64,000 nt of DNA, from assembly GCF_964199755.1 (NCBI RefSeq), contig NC_133897.1, positions 167,908,678-167,972,677 of the forward strand, read 5' to 3'. Below are positions 11,401 to 25,181 of the stretch, one piece after another (positions within the stretch are counted from its first letter, which is position 1; the number at the start of each line of letters is the position of its first letter). Below the pieces are notes generated by a model, which saw only the letters and a program-made list of their open reading frames with translations, was not told where the DNA came from and searched no databases. The translations under genes were made by a program, and so were the position numbers. The DNA comes from Larus michahellis (Eukaryota > Chordata > Aves > Charadriiformes > Laridae).

Positions 11401-14400
11401 GAGGCTTTGCAGCAGGCGGCATCCAACATTGCTGTTGCTGTGTTGAAGGATTTTACCTGCCCCTCTGGGGGCTTGTTCTTCCCAGCAGTCACTCTGCACA
11501 CAACCAGAGACTTTATCTCCAGACTTGAGGGTGCTCCTCGGTGCTTCATGCTTTATTTGGCCAAGAAGTTGCCTTTTCTTTCCCTTCTGCAAATGTGGGG
11601 CAGCCCTACTGTGCAGCCCTGATCTTCATCACCCAATTCCAGTTGCAAATCCATCTAGGAATTAAAGAGTTAACCACAGCAGAGACTAAACTTTCAGGGA
11701 GGTGTTCACAGACCCACACTGGTAAGGATATTCAAACTGGTATACCTTGTTGAGTCCCACCTCCAGCCAACCACCAGGGTGATATGTCTGCCTTGCGTGG
11801 GCTTTCCTCGTGGGCTCCACGAGTCTTTAAGGTGGAACAGACATTTCAAAGGATAGTTTTTCCTCTGGAAACACAGCGTACAACCAGCCTTGGCTTGGTC
11901 TGGATCAGGACCCAGTCTCATTCATGCTGCTTTGACGTGGGAAAGATTCCAGCAAAAGCATCACTGGTGTTGTGGGAGAGCAAAGCTACACAAACAGCAT
12001 GATTAATACTTAAAGGACCAGGGTTTGCAGCAGGGATCATTTGCAGTTGCTTTCCACAGCAGGAGACTGGTCACATCATGTGTAGCCATGAGTGGTGGTA
12101 GTTATCTTGGCATGCCCTGATTGCAGGCTGGCTCCAGATGCAAGGTGGGAAACACCAGAAGATGTTTTTTTCTGCTTGATTTCTTTGAATTGTATGTATT
12201 CTGTCTTCTTTGGGGGGGAGAAGGGGGGAAAAAAAAAAACCAGTCCTCTTGAAAGTTGCATTAATCCAGGTGGGCATGAAAGAAAAACAGAGGAGACTAG
12301 GGTAGAAATTATTGCAAAACTCCAAGAGAAGGAAAAAGAAGGGGATATTTTTGTAGTCCAGACATTTATGTAAAATAGAGCTCTGATGTAATCAAATACA
12401 GAAAGAACTTGTAGTTCTTGCTAAAAATACCTATCTAGAATATAAATATATATTAGCATGTAGCTGCAAGGCTTATGGATATATCTGCCACAGCCTTATA
12501 TTTACAGATAGGGATTTAAATGTTTAATACTGCACATTCAAAAGGAAGTCACTTCATCTGAAGTAGTTATTAATTATAGAATACGCTTGGCAGGACTGAA
12601 GTGCAGCAGGAGTGATATCATTTTCAATATCACTCCCAAATTATTTCTCATCTAAAACTTATCATGCACACTATTTTTTTTTTTCTTCTTAAAATAGATC
12701 TATTTTTCTGTATTAGGCTGTGGGTGACTTGGAACTGCTGCCTCTGACACGCCTGCACATCCTCTCTCGGTTACCTTCATTGCTCTCCTGCATGACTCTC
12801 GCATCCCTAATTCCAGGGGAACATAAATCTGAATCCTCTTTATTCAGTAAGGCCCCAGGACTGAGAATAAGGCAAATTTCCTAAAAATGAGGCAAAAGGA
12901 AACTTTGTGGTATTTGAAGCAGATATGTTGAGGGGGCGGGGAGGCAAGCACAGCATGATGGTTGTATCTCAATTTAGCAAAGTAGTTTAGGATCACTTGG
13001 GATGGGCAGGGATGCACTTAGGATACTGAGGGATGCTCAGAGTATTGTAAAAGGATGGGGCAGATGGCCTGCGCATGCATTAACTGCCTTCCCAAAATGT
13101 CTTCCTCCCCATTCCGTGGGATTACAATCTACAGTTTGTAGAGGTTTTAAAAAGCCATGAGGTTTTAAAAACCGCAGAGTATGTCAATTAATCATTCTGT
13201 GTCCTATCTGAGGCTGGGCTGGATCCTGATCCCCTTTCCCCAGTCAGCCCCTATTAAACAGACAGGAATTGCCACACATTAGTAGCTCCAGGCACGGTCC
13301 TGCAACACATCTTGGGTGCAAGCTGCGATTTAAGCTTGTGAATACACTTAGTAAATGTGGGTAAGGACACTGTTCCTTGGGATGAACTGATTTTGCACTA
13401 GTCCCTCCTGGGCATGTTGCTGAAATCCATACCGATCCACAATGTTAAAGGCAACCAGAGGCCATAGCATATGAAATCCTTGGGTCAGAGTCACAAAAAT
13501 CTAACCCAGACACCTGAACAAAAATACTACATGCTCCCTTTGGCCTGCAGGTATCTGAATACAAGATGTGGATATATTTTTTATGTTTCCATGCTTTTCC
13601 TCCCCATTGCAAGGGCAATTTGATATGCCCTCAGTCACATCAGTGATGGCACACCAGAACTGTCTGACTCTTGTTTTAACATACAACCTTGCCCTGGACT
13701 CACCAGTGTTTGGAGCAATAAAGCTCACTCCTGCTCTGTTGTCAGCTGTGTGCATGAACATCCCTTCATCTCCTTGCAAAAGAAATCGCCTTTTCTCAAT
13801 AATATGGGAATGAGATACAAAAGACTGCCTGAAAAAGGAGATGGAGTGATGTCAAGGTGCTCATGTTGGTGCGTTTGTTTCTGCAGTACCTTTGGACTTG
13901 TGAGGAGCAGGGTGAGGAGCTCCCTGATGCTTGGGAGAAGCTTGGCACCTTCTCTGAGTGTTGGTGCAATGCACTCACCTTTGCTGCTCAGCTGGTTTCC
14001 CAGATGATGCACAAAACACAGGCTATGGCACAACGTTTTTCCACTTGCCTACATGAAAATCTGGGGGCGGGTGGCACTTTGCCAGCCGAAACTCTCCCCC
14101 GGGCAGCAGCAGGATTTCAGAGGGTGACTGTGAGGCAGCAGTGATGGGAGATGCGTACAGAGGGATGTGCCACCACTCCCAGCAAGGAGCACCGACCCAC
14201 AGCAGGGAGTGGGCTCTGGGTTCCCGGTGGCATCAGGACACCCTCACCATGTGCTGAGAGTGGCAGAACGGCAAATACTCATTAACAATATGCTTTGATG
14301 TAGTTCTTTGACATGGATCCTCTGAAGCCTCAAAAAGGGCTGAGCTGTCTTCAGTCCCAGTGAAGGCTTCAGTAGAGTGTCTTCCACCCGAGTATTTGTT

Positions 14401-15002
14401 TTCCTGAAACTCAGAGGGACTTCACAAACTCTTGCCGTGCAACGAATTCAAACCAGCAGCTGTATGTTGTTACCTGCACACACACAAATCCATGATAAGA
14501 TGAGCCATGTCTTTGTAAAGCTGTGCTAAAAAGAAGCCATAATTTTTTTTTAATCTTTCCTGGCTGCTTCCCATCTCCTGGCTCTGGGGAGGGAGGACAC
14601 AGGGGAAGGAAGAGGTGTTTGTAGTGTAAAAACAGCTGTCACTGTGTTTGGAGATGACATCCAAATCTGAAAAAGAAACAAACACCCAGGAGATAGTAAG
14701 ACTGTCACACTTGAAGCAGAGGAGGAAAGACATCCTAGTGAGGAAGGGAGAGTTAATAGCAAGACATCTGACTTCTACCCAGAGAAAAGAAAGGATAAGT
14801 GAAGAGCTACAGGCCACCAGCCGTGGCCAGCTTGGGAAAAGGATCAAGTTTATCTTTGCCTTTGAGCAATGCAACTAGAAAGTGGCCTTTTTACCTAATG
14901 ATGTCCTCAAATCATAGAAGGGTTTTCTACAAGCCCACATTTACTGTGCTGGCTCTGTGCAAAAATGTAAAGGGCCGGTTGGGGTTCCTCATGAATAGGA
15001 AA
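8419..15002. other. Intergenic, includes possible SLURP1-like 3' UTR
   Basis: No second gene or clear transposon was recognised. An AATAAA at 10376-10381 is followed by a T/G-rich stretch and could end the SLURP1-like mRNA, but that would mean a 3' UTR of nearly 2 kb. Sequence from 12.4 to 12.7 kb is AT-rich. All ORFs are short and overlap in several frames without conserved motifs. Confidence 0.5.
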
Positions 15003-15342
15003 TCAGTCTAGGAGGAGTGGCTGAGGGAACTGGGGTTGCTTAGCCTGGAGAAAAGGAGGCTGAGTAGAGACCTTCTCGCTCTCTATAACTACCTGAAAGG
15101 AGGTTGTAGAGAGGTGTGGGTCGGTCTCTTCTCCCAAGTAATAAGAGATGGGACAAGAGGAAATGGCCTCCAGTTGTGCCAGGGGAGGTTTAAGATGGAT
15201 ATTAGGAAAACTGTCTTCACCAAAAGGGTTGTCAAGCATTGGAACAGGCTGCCCAGGGAAGTGGTTGAGTCACCATCCCTGGAGCTACTTAAAAGAGGGG
15301 TAGATGTATTGCTGAGAGACATGGTTTAGTGGTGGACTTTCC
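15003..15342 (+). mobile_element. CR1 LINE 3' fragment
   Basis: The reading frame gives [22 protein letters not shown]-type text, then [16 protein letters not shown] and [18 protein letters not shown], ending in LLRDMV followed by a stop. This is the end of CR1 ORF2. The 3' UTR and octamer tail are missing, so the copy is truncated at both ends. Confidence 0.88.
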
Positions 15343-15963
15343 TTTCCTTTCCATGAAGCCCACCAACCTGTGGAGCTCAACCATCCTCCACCCCACCAGC
15401 AGGGAGCTGGGTCCCATACCCTGCAGTACTCAGGGGGAGGGCAAAGATGCTTTTTTCAAGCTGAGAAGTCACAGGGACCTGAGCCAGGGTGGTGGGATCC
15501 ATCCCACAGAGGGCACAGCTGTCCCCCAGCCTCTGAACCATGATGCCAGCAGTATTTGGGCTGGGAGCTGTGGGACTGGCTGTGTTTTGGAAATGCCAGG
15601 ACAGTGGGAGCACGTGCTTGTGGGACTCTACGCGTGGGTGGATGGATGTGCCTGTGTTATTGTTTCTCCTTAGTTGCTCAATAATCTCACTTGTTTACTT
15701 TGGCATGATCTTGAGAGCCCGGGAGGCAAAGGGAGAGTTAATGGGTTTTATGGTATCCTGTAATCACGCAAACCTTGAAATAACACGTGACAACATTCAT
15801 TAAGGAGGAGTAGGTATGTGTAAGATTAATGAGGCTTTTAGGAGATGCTTTATTTATAGTCAGGCAGCAGCTAGATGTCAAGCACTATCTACACCCCCCC
15901 AGAAGTCAGCAGCTGATTGTCTCCAAGGTCCTCATGCTTTGTTTTTGGGAAGGACTGACATGT

Positions 15964-16310
15964 TACAGAATCACAGAATTGCCTAGGTTGGAAGGGACCT
16001 TTGAGATCATCTAGTCCAACCATCAACCTAACTCTTACAAGAACCATGCAAACAAACAAACCAAGCAAAAATGCTTGACAGCCCTTTTGGTGAAGACAGT
16101 TTTCCTAATATCCAGACTAAACCTCCCCTGGGGCAACTTGAGGCCATTTCCTCTTGTCCTATCACTTGTTACTTGGGAGAAGAGACCGACCGCCCTCACT
16201 ACAACCCCCTTTCAGGTAGTTGTAGAAGCAAAAAGGTCTCCCCTGGCTAAACAACCCCAGGTCCCTCAGTTGTTCCTCATAAGACTTATTCTCCAGACCC
16301 TTCACGTCCT
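15964..16310 (-). mobile_element. CR1 LINE 3' fragment with internal deletion
   Basis: It starts at the 3' end (CAGAATCACAGAATTGCCTAGGTTGG) and includes GATCATCTAGTCCAACCATC. It then skips into the coding part, where the minus strand matches the end of CR1 ORF2 (FTKRAVK-type through LLAL-type blocks). An A/C-rich patch near 16040-16070 marks a rearranged join. Confidence 0.85.
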
Positions 16311-18144
16311 CCCAGACACAGCATTTAGGTAGAAAGAGCCCCAGTAAATGTCTCTGCTGTGACCTGGGTGCACCCAAGTCCCAAGACACTGACGATGTCA
16401 CGGGGATGGGTGGCAGCAGGTTGCTGCGTGACCTACACTAACCCTCTCTGCAGCCCCAGCAAGTCCAGCACAGAGTCAGATCATCTTTTTCCTGATCACA
16501 GAAAGAGACATAGGGCCAAACTTTTTGGTTCCTTATTTCATAGAATCACTTCTCTCCTTAGAACTCAGTATCTGCCCAAGTCCTGGGCCAAATCCTGCTA
16601 TGGGTATAGGTCTGGAAAGACACAGCTAGTGGAGCTTGTCACCACTGAAGTAAACAGCTTTTAAAGCAAACCAGGTCCACGACATACCTGAGCTCTCAAA
16701 ATGCAGCGCTGTTACTTCTAATGTTTTTTTTAATTCCTCACGAGGTTTTATTCCACGCTATTTTTGGAACTGAGATGTAGGTTTCCATTATAAATAGCTG
16801 CATATTCTAATTCAGGCTGATAACTAGGACAAGGATGCGCTGGGCATCCAGACCTTCATTTTGGGAGATGAAGACTGCAACGTTTCCAACCTAGCCTCAG
16901 GCTTTCTGTAAGATCCTTCTCTCAGGAAAACTAGTAGCTTTGCATCTGTAAAGTGTCCTGCACTCCCTGGATATGAATCAAATAAGAGCACAGAAACAAG
17001 GCTTTGAAGCTCTATAGCTGCTTTCCCTCTGAGGAGCTCAGTGTCTGAATTTAGACACAAGGACTTCAGCATCAAAGCTAGGTGATAAATATTCTTCCCA
17101 TTTTATAGTCAGAGAAGCCATGTTGCAAGCCTGTGCATCCTTCCATGTGACACTCAACCAAAGCCCTTTGCAAAAATAAGAAACAAAGGCTCTATGTGGT
17201 TTGTGACCACTTCTAAATGACTAATTACTCCAAAGAAAATCAGAAGCAGGTTGCAAACATGTCCCAACAAACAGAAACAGTTCTGTTTGCAAGAAGAAAT
17301 GTTGTTCATTGGTGAATAAGGGAGAGCTGATGGTTCAGGGCAACTATGAAGGATGTCTCAGTTCCCATCCCACCCTCATCCTACTGTAGCCTGGGGAAAG
17401 TCTGTCAACCTTTATAATTTACTGTGAGCTTTGGATCAGGACTTCAATCTACACGTTTCTGAGGTGTTTGTACAAAGTAATACTATGGCTCATGCTTCTG
17501 CCTTGGGGCTGAGGAAGGAGAGGACGGATCTGTGCTCATGTGGGCTCTGCTCATGTGCAAAGTAACAGCAGCTAGTGGAGAGATTAGCTGGATTGGACCC
17601 CACACCAGCCCTGCTTTTCCCAGGGTGTTGTGGACTACAGACCCTAGAGCTCCCTTCCAACCTCATCTGTGTTATAATTCCAGATCTGGATCCATACTGG
17701 GGGGCAGCTCCTTGTTTTCTGCTTTACCCTCAAAACTCCTTTCATTATACACCAGTTGTTGTTGCTTACAGCTGGATATGTTTTCAAAAGTCAGCAATAG
17801 TCTTGATTCTTCCTCTTCATAGGACTACAGAACAGCAGCTGTGCTGTACCTGTTGGCTTGTTTGCAAAGGGGAAGGTGAATTTGCCATCAGGAGCAGAGA
17901 TTTCCAAGTGCACAACTATTGACTAATGACACAGCCTTGCCCTGAAGGACACGAGTCATATTTACATAGTCATTAAGTGAAAGATAATCTCTTCTTGTTC
18001 TATGACCATGGGTATTCTTCTCTGATTGAAATACATCATCTAGACTTGTTTTAAAAACAAGTTTTCAAAAGAGCTTCCTGGATTTTACAAGTGTACAGAA
18101 CTGCTTCCCTGCGTATGCATACACACAACTCTGCTTGCAAACTG
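16311..18144. other. Intergenic, only ancient repeat traces
   Basis: No gene was seen. The stretch 17085-17150 (AAATATTCTTCCCATTTTAT) resembles an inverted MIR fragment, and 17630-17690 resembles a worn CR1 3' end (CCCTTCCAACCTCATCTGTG). Both are too degraded for certainty. Confidence 0.4.
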
Positions 18145-19944
18145 TGACACTCATTCTGCTGGCCAAAGTGCCGTGGGACAAAGCTCTAGAGGGAAGGTGG
18201 GCCCAGGACAGTTGGTCAGTATTCAAGGATCACCTTCTCCATGTCCAGGAGCAAACTATACCAACAAAGAGAAAGGCAGGAAAGAATGCTAGGACACCTG
18301 CCTGGATGAACAAGGAACTCCTGGACACACTGTCACACAAAAAGAAAATTTATAAGGAGTGGAAGAAAGGACAGCTGGAATGGGAGGAATATAAGGAAGC
18401 TGTCTGAACAGCAAGAGACCTGGTGAGAAAAGCTAAAGCTCAGATGAAATTAAATCTAGCCAAAGAGATCAAGGGAAAGAGCAAAAATTTCTATAGGCGT
18501 ATTAATGGTAAGAAGAAGACTAGGCAGGGTGTGGGCCCCCTCAGAAAGAAAACGTGGCAGCTAGCGACAAGTGATATGGAGAAGGACGAGGTTCTCAACG
18601 ACTTCTTTTCCTCAGTCTTCACTTGCAAGGGTTCCAGCCACACTCCCGGAGTCACAGAACACAATGGCAGGGGTTGGAAAGAACTGCCCATTGTAAGTGA
18701 AGATCTGTTGAACCTGAAAGTGAACAAGTCCATGGGACCCTATGGGATACACCCATGCATACTGAAGGAGCTGGCGGATGAGGTTGATAAACCACTCTCT
18801 ATTATATTCCAAAAGTCAAGGCAGTCTGGTGAAGTCCCCACTGACTGGAAAAGGGGAAACATAATCCCCATTTTCAAAAAGGGAAAGGAGGAGGAACCCA
18901 GGAACTATAGGCCAGTCAGTCTCACCTCCATGCCTGGTAAGATTATGGAGCACATCCTCCACAAGGCACTGCGGAGGCAGAAGAATAACAAAGAGGTGAC
19001 TGGGTACAATCAACACGGCTTCACCAAGGGCAAATCCTGCCTGACAAACCTGGTGGCCTTCTGTGAGAAGGTCACAACATCAATAGACAAGGGGAGAGCA
19101 ACTGACGTCATTTACCTGGACCTAAGCAAAGCCTTTGCCACTGTCCCCCATGACATCCTGGTCTCCAAGCTGATAAAATGTGGCTTTGGTGGACTGACAA
19201 TTCAGTGGATAAAGAACTGGCTTGATGGCCACACCCAAAGAGTGGCCGTCAATGGGTCCATGTCCAAGTGGAGGCCAGTGACAAGTGGAGTCCCTCAAGG
19301 ATCAGTACTGGGACCAGTCTTGTTTAACATCTTCGTCAGAGACACGGACAGTGGCATTGAGTGCACCCTCAGCAAGTTTGCTGAAGACACCAAGCTGTGT
19401 GGGGCGGCTGACACGCTGGACGGAAGGGATGCCATCCAGAGCAACCTTGACAGGCTGGAGAGGTGGGCCCATGCCCATCTCATGAAGTTCAACAAGACCA
19501 AGTGCAAGGACCTCCATCTGGGTCGGGGCAATCCCAAGCACTGATATAGGCTGGGCAGTGACTGTCTTGAGAGCGGCCCTGAAGAAAAGGACTTGGGGGT
19601 GCTGGTGTATGAAAGGCTCAACATGAGCCGTCAGTGTGCACTAGCAGCCCACAAAGCTAACCAGATCCTGGGCTGCTTTAAAAGAAATGTGGCCAGCAGG
19701 TTGAGGGAGGTGATTCTCCCCCTCTACTCCACTCTCGGGAGACCCCACCTGGAGTACTGCGTCCAATTCTGGAGCCCCTACTACAAGAAAGATATGAACG
19801 TGCTGGAACGTGTCCAGAGAAGGGCCACAAGGATGATCAGAGGGCTGGAGCACCTCTCCTATGAGGACAGACTGAGAGAGTTGGGGTTGTTCAGTCTGGA
19901 GAAAAGAAGGCTCCGAGGAGACCTTATAGTGGCCTACCAGTATC
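18145..19944 (+). mobile_element. CR1 LINE ORF2 (5' part of an interrupted copy)
   Basis: One frame runs from the linker before the reverse transcriptase through the RT to the C-terminal domain. Visible RT blocks are [46 protein letters not shown], and [11 protein letters not shown]. The active-site box reads FAED instead of FADD. In-frame TGA codons lie at 18405-18407 and 19542-19544; both sit where related copies have Arg and are consistent with CGA to TGA decay. The copy is 5'-truncated (no endonuclease) and is interrupted at 19944 by an inverted CR1. It resumes at 20557. Confidence 0.95.
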
Positions 19945-20556
19945 ACGGAATTCACGGAATTCACGGAATTTTTCAGAGTTGGAAGGGACCTCTAGAGATC
20001 ATCTAGTCCAACTCCCCTGCTAAAGCAGTATTGCCTAGAGCACATTACTCAGGACTGCATCTAGGTGGGTCTTGAAAATCTCCAGAGAAGGGGACTCCAC
20101 AACCTCCCTGGGCAGCCTGTTCCAGTGCTCTGTCACCCTCACTGTAAAGAAGTTTTTTCTCATATTTGATCGGAACTTCCCATGTTCTAACTTGTGCCCA
20201 TTGCCCCTCGTCCTGTCACTGGGAACCACTGAAAAGAGTCTGGCTCCATCCTCCTTAGACCCACCCTTTAGATACTTGTCAACATTAATAAGGTACCCCC
20301 TCAGCCTTCTCTTCTCCAGGCTAAAGAGTCCCAGCTCTCTCAGCCTTTCCTCCTAAGGAAGATGCTCCAGTCCCTCAATCATCTTTGTTGCCCTACGCTG
20401 GACTGTGTCCAGTAGTTCCCTGTCTCTCTGGAACTGGGGAGCCCAGAGCTGGACACAGTGTTCCAGTTGTGGCCTCACCAGTGCAGAGTGGAGGGGGAGA
20501 ATGACCTCCCTTGACCTGCTGGCCACACTCTTCTCTATGCAGCCCAGAATTCCGTT
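19945..20556 (-). mobile_element. CR1 LINE nested inside another CR1
   Basis: The element lies in reverse orientation within the CR1 that spans 18145-20883. Its 3' end is at the left and consists of three exact copies of a 9-mer, CACGGAATT on the + strand, from 19944 to 19970, followed by GAGTTGGAAGGGACCTCTAGAG. The right end is truncated in the ORF2 C-terminal region. AGTATC occurs on both sides (19939-19944 and 20557-20562), which fits a target-site duplication. Confidence 0.92.
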
Positions 20557-20883
20557 AGTATCTTAAGGGGCCTACAAGAAAGCTGGTGAGGGACTTTTTA
20601 GGATGTAGGACTAGAGGGAATGGATTAAAACTAGAGATGGGACGATTCAGATTGGACGTTAGGAAGAAGTTCTTCACCATGAGGGTGGTGAGACACTGGA
20701 ACAGGTTGCCCAGAGAGGTGGTGGAAGCCCCATCCCTGGAAGTTTTTAAGGTCAGGCTGGATGGGGCTCTGAGCAACCTGAGCTAGTGGGAGATGCCCCT
20801 GCCCATGGCAGGGGGGGTTGGAACTAGATGATCTTCAAGGTCCCTTGCAACCCTAACAATTCTATGACTCTATCATTCCATGG
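20557..20883 (+). mobile_element. CR1 LINE (3' part of the interrupted copy)
   Basis: This resumes the element left at 19944, in the same frame: the inserted length including the duplication is 618, a multiple of three. It shows GAGGGACTTTTTAGGATG and [18 protein letters not shown], then the non-coding end with GATGATCTTCAAGGTCCC and a worn octamer tail near 20860-20883. Confidence 0.93.
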
Positions 20884-22549
20884 TTCTGGGTACAACTATC
20901 CAGGTATTATTTTTTTTTGCAGGAGGTTAATGTAACACTGCATTACTAAAGGTGAGTCTCTCCTGGCTTGATCAGAAAAGTGCATGGAGAAACACAGCAA
21001 ATGAGAACAGCCATGCATAATAAATAAGCGGAAAATGAGATGAGGTCCTGCTGTGCAACTCTGTGGACAGCAGGGAATTAGAGTGATGCTCTTCCAGAGG
21101 GGACTGACTGCGGTTCAAGTTGTCAGCAGCAACAAAGTTCATGTTTATGCAGGGACTTAAAAGGAAACCTCCATGCCTCCTCCTACGGATATTACTGAAT
21201 GGCTCTGCAGTCTCAGCAGGAGGTCATAAATGCCTTGGCCTCCTGAAATGCTTCCTCTAAGGATGAATTAGCAAGCACAATGGATTCATACTACTCTGTG
21301 ATGATTGAAAGCACGACCCAGGTCCATGCTTCTCATGCCTTTCAGAGGCAGTTGTGCCAGGTCCCAAACCTGGAGCATTCTGGCAGGGGTATTTGATGCC
21401 TCCCAGTTTCCTTGCCTGCACTATATCATGGAGTCACGAAGCTGGATTTTACCTGGAGGGCTTCCAAGCAGAGCACTCACCTGCCCAAGCAGTGCGCTCC
21501 CTTTGCTGTGCCACTGGGGAAAGGGAGAAAACACAATATATTCAGAGAAATATGTTGTAGGTATCTTAGTTCTGCATATATGATGGTGTGTTCATCGAGA
21601 GTCCTGGCTGATACCTGCTGCTCCCTGGGGAAACCTGTCTTAGTCGGCTCCAAATCCCAGGGGGATGTCTCTCGGGCTGGTAGTTGAAGCAAGCAGCTGC
21701 AGCCAGATTGGCCTACAAAATTCATCACTGAGCTGAGCTAGGAAGAGAATGCAGATCACTTTGTGAGACATTCACATTAATAAAAAATTGGGTAGCAACT
21801 CATCCCAGCCCCATACAAGTGTTGGATGGATGTCTGTGCAAAGCTAATCTCTCAAAAGTCCTGCCTGATTTTCTTAGACAGCTTCTGGACATGTCAAGTT
21901 ATCCATCTCAGCGTGAAGCTCTACTTGCCTTGCATCTGTAACATGAACCACGTCCCTCTGCCAGCATTTCAAAACACTTGCTGGGTTACCTTACAAAATT
22001 AATTATTTTTGTTTGTTTGTTTTTAAAATAAACAGCCCACTTTCCACTTCCGCTATTGTTGCAAGGGATAGGCAAAGAAGCTCCATGAAATGTTTACACA
22101 GAGCTCAGATACAAAGTATGCTAAGTTGTTCTTTTTTATTTCCAGAATCTAAAATTCCCAGCTTATTTTTACTCTCAAAACTTTTCTAAACAATTTAATT
22201 ATTTTGATTTTTCACTAGGTTGGGCAAAGCTGGAAAAATTTCACTCTTCTATTCAAAAATTTCCATCAAAGACCAACCATAATTCTAGGAATTACTAGGG
22301 AAAATATTACCCAAAATATCAGGAGGTTCAGAATCTTCTTGGGAATGAAGAAAAATCCCAATCTAACTGGAAATTACATGAAACTCGTCTTCCTACTCAT
22401 CTCAAGCTACAAGCTATCGTGCAGGAAGATATGTATGGGATTGTGAAGCAGCAGTGTGAAAGCAGCCAGGCTACTATTGTTGTTGTCTCATTTTGGGTGA
22501 TGACACCTCATCACTGAGAAGTACCTGGTGGTACATCCCTGCATGTCTC
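20884..22549. other. Intergenic, nothing recognised
   Basis: No gene, RNA or clear repeat was seen. A short TTTG-repeat lies near 22010-22024 and the surroundings are AT-rich. Confidence 0.5.
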
Positions 22550-23315
22550 TGTCCCAGTTCAAGCACCACGTGCTTTGGCAGATCCCACACACAGATGCAG
22601 GCTGGGAAGAGAATGGATTGAGAGCAGCCCTGAGGAGAAGAACGTGGGGGTGTTGGTGGATGAGAACCTCAACACGAACCAACAATGCGTGCCCGCAGCT
22701 CAGAAAGCCCCCTGCATCCCAGGCTACATCCCCAGTAGCATGGCCAGCAGGGTGAGGGGGGGCACTCTGCCCCTCTGCTCCGCTCTGGGGAGACCTCCCT
22801 TCAGTGCTGTGTTCAGTTCTGAGGCCTCAGCACAGGAAAGAAATGGACCTGTTGGAGCAGGGCCAGAGGAGGCTATGAAGATGATCAGAAGGCTGGAGCC
22901 CCTCTGCTGGGATGACAGGCTGAGAGAGTCAGGGTTGTTCAGTCTGGAGAAGAGAAAGCTCCAAGGAGACATTAGAGCCCCTTCCAGTCCCTAAAGGGGG
23001 CTCCAGGAAAACTGGGGAGGGACTCTGTATCAGGGAGGGGAGCCATAGAACGACGAGGAATGGTTTTAAACTGAAAGAGGGAAAATTTAGATTAGATATT
23101 AGGAAGACATTCTTGACTGTGAGGGTGGTAAGGCACTGGCCCAGGTTGCCCAGAGAAGCTGTGGCTGCCCCATCCCTGGAAGTGTTCAAGGCTAGGCTGG
23201 ATGGGGCTTTGAGCAACCTGTTCTAGTGGATGGTGTCCCTGCTATGGGCAGGGGTTGGAATGAGATGATCGTTAAGGTCCCTTCCCACCCAAACCATTCT
23301 GTAATTCTATAAAAA
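22550..23315 (+). mobile_element. CR1 LINE, 5'-truncated
   Basis: The frame opens around RLGREWIESSPEEKNVGVLV and continues with MKMIRRLEPLCWDDRLRESG. After a frame change it reads the FTLTVRVVRHWPRL-type block, and ends in GATGATCGTTAAGGTCCC and an imperfect octamer tail (ATTCTGTAATTCTAT). Frameshifts and small deletions show it is dead. Confidence 0.9.
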
Positions 23316-23569
23316 AGCAAGTTGATTGCTCTCTCAGCCCACCTGGGTTGTCTAACACAAAGTAGGCACTGCTGGACGTCAGGGATAATGCTCTGATAGG
23401 ACAGTGTGCTTCACACCCATGTACTCTCCTAGTAAAGGAGAGAAAAATGAATAAGAAGGAAAAACGTCATTTAGCTTTCTGGTTGAGGAGCTGAAAATCA
23501 TAACAAATACTTCTACTTTGGGACACCAGTACTAGAAAGACATTGAGAAAACAGAGAAACTTCAGCAGA

Positions 23570-23790
23570 TGTTTTCCAGGGTCTGGAGCCCAGGAGATAC
23601 GAGGAGAGGCTGAGGGACTAGTTTTCTTCACCCTGGAGAAGAGAAGACGAAAGGAAAACCTTATTCCTGTCTACAACTACTCAATGGAAGTTATAGAGAA
23701 GACTGAGCCAGACTCTTCCTGAAGATGCACGGTGATAGGGTAAGAGGCAACAGATCCAAGGCATTGGGAGAGCTTAGGAGCAGAGGTCGT
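23570..23790 (+). mobile_element. Diverged CR1 relic
   Basis: Blocks such as GGTCTGGAGCCCAGGAGATA, then GAGGAGAGGCTGAGGGACTA and CACCCTGGAGAAGAGAAGAC, follow CR1 ORF2 order but with many changes. No tail is present. Confidence 0.65.
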
Positions 23791-25181
23791 AAGTGAGCAA
23801 AATACTCATTCCTATACAAATGCAGGCAAACCTCCAGGGAGAATATAAGCCTTGAACAGCCCCCAGAGTGAGGAAGACCAGAAAAAATAGATGGACCTGG
23901 AGGTGAACTGGATGAGGAGAGAATTACATTTTAGCAAAAAAATGAACAAAAAAGACCTTCTGTGACTGTTGGGAGGAAATAAATGTGCAGAGACGTAATT
24001 TCCAGGTGCAGCCTACACCAGATGAGTGGGAAAAGAGCTATACTAACTTTGCATGCCATGCTACCTGCTCCTTACAAGAGAGGTTCAGGTTAATGTTTAA
24101 CCAGATAGCATTGTTCTGTGTTTTAGAACTCTGATTTGGTCTGGGGGTGTAACTACAAAACACAGTGCCTCACCCACACAGATTTTATGCTTTTCAGACC
24201 AGATCTCATCCAGGAGCTGTGATCCCTGCCCATAATAGCTGAAATACGGGAAACATGCTGACAAACTGGTCAGAGATCAAAGATGTGAAGCATCCATGGC
24301 CAATGAAGGGAGGGGAAGATTAGTCTCCTCCACATGTGGCTTGTCGAAGCGATGACAGCTACGCAGATGCACAAGTCAAAGTCATGGAGCACGAGCACTG
24401 AGAAGTGGCTGCAATCAGCTGTGTCTAATGCTTTTTAGCTGGTGGGGAACTCAAAAAATCTCTTTGGTTCAAGTGCATCATAAAAGGGAGGGCTGAAGCA
24501 TGCGGCTGTGTGAAGAATTCTCTCTGTTTACCTCTAATGAAATCAGAGGACAGTCAGGGTGTTGGGACTTTCTGATTTTCTCCCAGGTGTCACCTTTTGT
24601 GCTCAGCCTAATTTGCCACATGCCTGCCTCTGTGGTTTTGGTATAGCTGGAGAAATCCCCACCAAGGATTGCTGTGCAATCACAGTTTATTTTCTTTCCC
24701 AGTGTATGCTCCTTGTTCTGGCTTGCAATGCCAGGCTTGGTACAAACGTGAAAAGACACTGAAAATAGGACCCATCTCCCCAAACCTTGGACATTTTTAA
24801 TGCAGAAGGCTCCACTAGAACTATTCATTCAAGCTACTTTAACAGCCACCATTAAGAAATGGCCATTTCCAGTCTCCTCCATCCTAGAGTAGATGTTAAC
24901 TACAGGTCAAATTAATTGTACCCTCATCAAATTAATTGTGCCTCTCTGTATTTCCAATACTTCTCAAGGCAGCCACAAGGAACGGCTGAAGTGTAGGTGT
25001 CTACACCATAATTCTGTCCCATTCTCAGTCACATCACTCTCTACAAAAAATATTTCCCCTTAGAGAGAATCCATTCAAGCATTTAGCAATCCGTTCCTTG
25101 TAAGTGGCTTCTGAGGTTAAAAATGTGTACCTGTATTCCAGTCTGAATTTGTCTGCCTTCAGCTTATAGTATCTTGTTCGT
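23791..25181. other. Intergenic, nothing recognised
   Basis: No exon, RNA gene or transposon could be read. A 116-codon minus-strand ORF at 24478-24828 has no recognisable motif and no matching splice structure. Confidence 0.5.
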